NCBI GenBank assembly: GCA_024693505.1
Contig: JAILKU010000101.1
Location: forward strand, 1-60,215
Direction: 5' to 3'
DNA length: 60,215 nucleotides
From: Bacteroidaceae bacterium
Lineage (GTDB): Bacteria > Bacteroidota > Bacteroidia > Bacteroidales > Bacteroidaceae
Shown piece by piece: positions 58,591 to 60,215 of the stretch. Below the pieces are notes generated by a model that saw only the letters and a list, made by a program, of their open reading frames with translations, searched no databases and had not been told where the DNA came from. Positions within the stretch are counted from its first letter, which is position 1. Each line of letters begins with the position of its first letter. The position numbers were made by a program, and so were the translations under genes.

Positions 58591-60215
58591 ATGAAAAGAA
58601 AAAATCCTTTCGCACTGGTTGCCCTGCTCATTGCTGGCACCATGCTATCAAGTCTGCTCGCGGCATGCACCGACAGCCCCGAGACGGACGAGTTATTCAC
58701 CAAGTTCCAGACCGCTAAGTGCGATCAGCGAGTCGCCGTCTACTGGTATTGGATTTCAGACAATATCTCTGTAGAGGGCGTAGAGCATGACCTGGAGGCC
58801 ATGAAGAAGGCAGGCATCGACCGCGCCTTCATCGGCAACATCTGGGAAGATAATGTCAAGCCCGGCAACGTCAAGGCGCTCACACCCGAGTGGTGGGAGG
58901 TGCTACATGCTGCGCTGAAGAAGGCTACCGAACTGGATATCGAGATAGGCATTTTCAACTCCCCGGGATGGAGCCAGAGCGGCGGCCCGTGGGTTCAGCC
59001 CCAGCAGTCCATGCGCTATCTGGCACAGGAGAGCATCACGCTCGAGGGCAACGGCGAGGTGCAGCAGTTCACCCTGCCTTCATTGGGCGAGGATGTCAGC
59101 GACGTGCGCGTCATCGCCATGCCCGTGCCGCCCCACAAGACATACACTTTCGACGTCGAGAAGGAGGCCGGCGTGATGGCTACCCGCGAGCTGCATCTGC
59201 CGGAGCCCGTCACCCTGCGCAGTATCCTCTTCCAGACGGAAGGATACCTGCTCGTGGATGCCGTCGTCGAGGCATTGGTGGACGGTGAGTACCGCCACTT
59301 GCGCACCGAGCATCTCGACCGCACCAACATGAACCCCAACGTGGGCTTCCACCCCCTGGCACCCATCGCCCTCACCGTGCCCGACACGCCGACCCAGGAC
59401 ATCCGGCTCACCCTGAACGGCGGCGGACAGCCCACCCGTCTGAGCGTGACGCTGAGCGACCAGCCCCGCGTGGAGCGCTATGAGGAGAAGACGCTGGGCA
59501 AGATGTTCCAGAGTCCGCTGCCGATGTGGGACGAGTACATGTGGCCCACACAGCCTGAGCCCTTGCAGGCAGGCGTCATCGTGCAGCCCTCACAGGTCGT
59601 CGACCTGACGGAGAAGATGCAGGCGGACGGTTCCATCGAGTGGCAGGTGCCCGACGGAGAGTGGCTGGTCTATCGCACCGGTATGCGCACCACCGGCGTG
59701 AAGAACTCGCCTGCATCGCCAGAGGCAACCGGCCTCGAGGTTGACAAGATGAGCCGTGAGCATGTCGCAGCACACTTCGATGCTTTCCTGGGCGAGATCC
59801 TGCGTCGCGTTCCGGAGGAGGACCGCAAGAGCTTCGTGGCCGTTGTGGAGGATAGCTATGAGACCGGAGGACAGAACTGGACCGACGACATGATCTCCTC
59901 GTTCGAGAGCACTTACGGCTACGATCCCACACCCTGGATTCCCGTCCTCTACGGACAGGTGGTCGGCTCGCAGGACCAGAGCGAGCGCTTCCTCTGGGAC
60001 CTCCGCCGTCTCATTGCCGACCGCGTGGCCTACGACTACGTGGGCGGACTTCGCGACATCAGCAACCAGAACGGACTGACCACGTGGCTCGAGTGCTACG
60101 GCCACTGGGGATTCCCCAGCGAGTTCCTGATGTACGGCGGACAGAGCGACGAGGTGTCCGGCGAGTTCTGGAGCGAGGGCTCGCTGGGCGACATCGAGAA
60201 CCGCGCGGCAAGCAG
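58591..60215 (+). CDS. GH106-like glycoside hydrolase lipoprotein, 3' end outside window
   Basis: The frame from the ATG at 58591 stays open to the window edge (541 codons). A lipobox LLAACTDS (C26) predicts lipid anchoring. The mature start VAVYWYWISDNISVEGVEHD, continuing DLEAMKKAGIDRAFIG, is the typical opening of GH106 alpha-L-rhamnosidases and their relatives. GIFNSPGWSQSGGPWV, VVEDSYETGGQNWTDDM and WLECYGHWGFPSEF follow in order. It probably removes rhamnose from pectin (rhamnogalacturonan) or glycosides. Catalytic residues were not assigned with certainty. Confidence 0.72.
   Translation, partial: MKRKNPFALVALLIAGTMLSSLLAACTDSPETDELFTKFQTAKCDQRVAVYWYWISDNISVEGVEHDLEAMKKAGIDRAFIGNIWEDNVKPGNVKALTPEWWEVLHAALKKATELDIEIGIFNSPGWSQSGGPWVQPQQSMRYLAQESITLEGNGEVQQFTLPSLGEDVSDVRVIAMPVPPHKTYTFDVEKEAGVMATRELHLPEPVTLRSILFQTEGYLLVDAVVEALVDGEYRHLRTEHLDRTNMNPNVGFHPLAPIALTVPDTPTQDIRLTLNGGGQPTRLSVTLSDQPRVERYEEKTLGKMFQSPLPMWDEYMWPTQPEPLQAGVIVQPSQVVDLTEKMQADGSIEWQVPDGEWLVYRTGMRTTGVKNSPASPEATGLEVDKMSREHVAAHFDAFLGEILRRVPEEDRKSFVAVVEDSYETGGQNWTDDMISSFESTYGYDPTPWIPVLYGQVVGSQDQSERFLWDLRRLIADRVAYDYVGGLRDISNQNGLTTWLECYGHWGFPSEFLMYGGQSDEVSGEFWSEGSLGDIENRAAS

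Overview
The window looks like a chromosomal segment of a gut-type Bacteroidales bacterium, most likely Prevotellaceae-like. Four observations support this. Many promoters fit the Bacteroidetes pattern TTTG, about 19 nt, TAnnTTTG. Arginine synthesis uses an N-succinylornithine-type transcarbamylase. There is a thiamine TonB-dependent receptor plus PnuT behind a TPP riboswitch. Several secreted or lipoprotein carbohydrate-active enzymes (a SASA-type esterase, GH2, CE15 and a GH106-like enzyme) suit plant-polysaccharide users. The genus is inference. No integrase, transposase, phage gene or CRISPR array was seen.

Layout. 1-1734 (-): a two-domain GT4-GT2 glycosyltransferase running off the left edge, divergent from glnS (1883-3631) and a TPR protein. 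5.3-16.3 kb: a secreted phosphodiesterase, a sialate O-acetylesterase-like enzyme, a Dna2-like nuclease-helicase, a VOC lipoprotein, an O-acetylhomoserine sulfhydrylase and a GH2 enzyme. 16.3-16.9 kb is non-coding, with a candidate small RNA and a 22-nt tandem repeat. 16.9-25.8 kb (-): a surface polysaccharide operon (AAC(3)-fold acetyltransferase, Wzx, Wzy/ligase, GT4, hexapeptide acyltransferase, GT2, WbuC, WecA-type transferase, nucleotidyltransferase-like protein). tRNA-Pro(CGG) and tRNA-Phe(GAA) follow, divergently transcribed. 26.3-30.4 kb: a PLC/GDPD-like lipoprotein, then TPP riboswitch, thiamine receptor and PnuT. 30.4-31.3 kb is non-coding, with two related candidate small RNAs.

31.3-45.4 kb (-) is an arginine/proline supercluster: argR, GNAT acyltransferase, argG, argC, argD, XRE-cupin regulator, acyl-CoA synthetase, proC, proB, proA, a secreted double TldD-like protein and the transcarbamylase. 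45.7-51.1 kb (-) is an RND efflux operon divergent from an AraC-type regulator. Small membrane proteins, a CE15-like esterase, a NUDIX hydrolase, a DUF4424/YARHG-like protein and queA follow on the minus strand. A DUF2027/Smr protein and a GH106-like lipoprotein that runs off the right edge lie on the plus strand.

Points most worth a second look: the secreted TldD tandem fusion whose second half has lost the zinc motif; Ser at the specificity position of the transcarbamylase; three promoter-leader-terminator units that look like a small-RNA family; and many unrelated short tandem-repeat arrays (9-11, 16 and 22 nt periods) at gene borders, some forming the C-terminal codons of genes. Two large genes at the window edges (1-1734 minus, 58591-60215 plus) have no stop codon inside the window.
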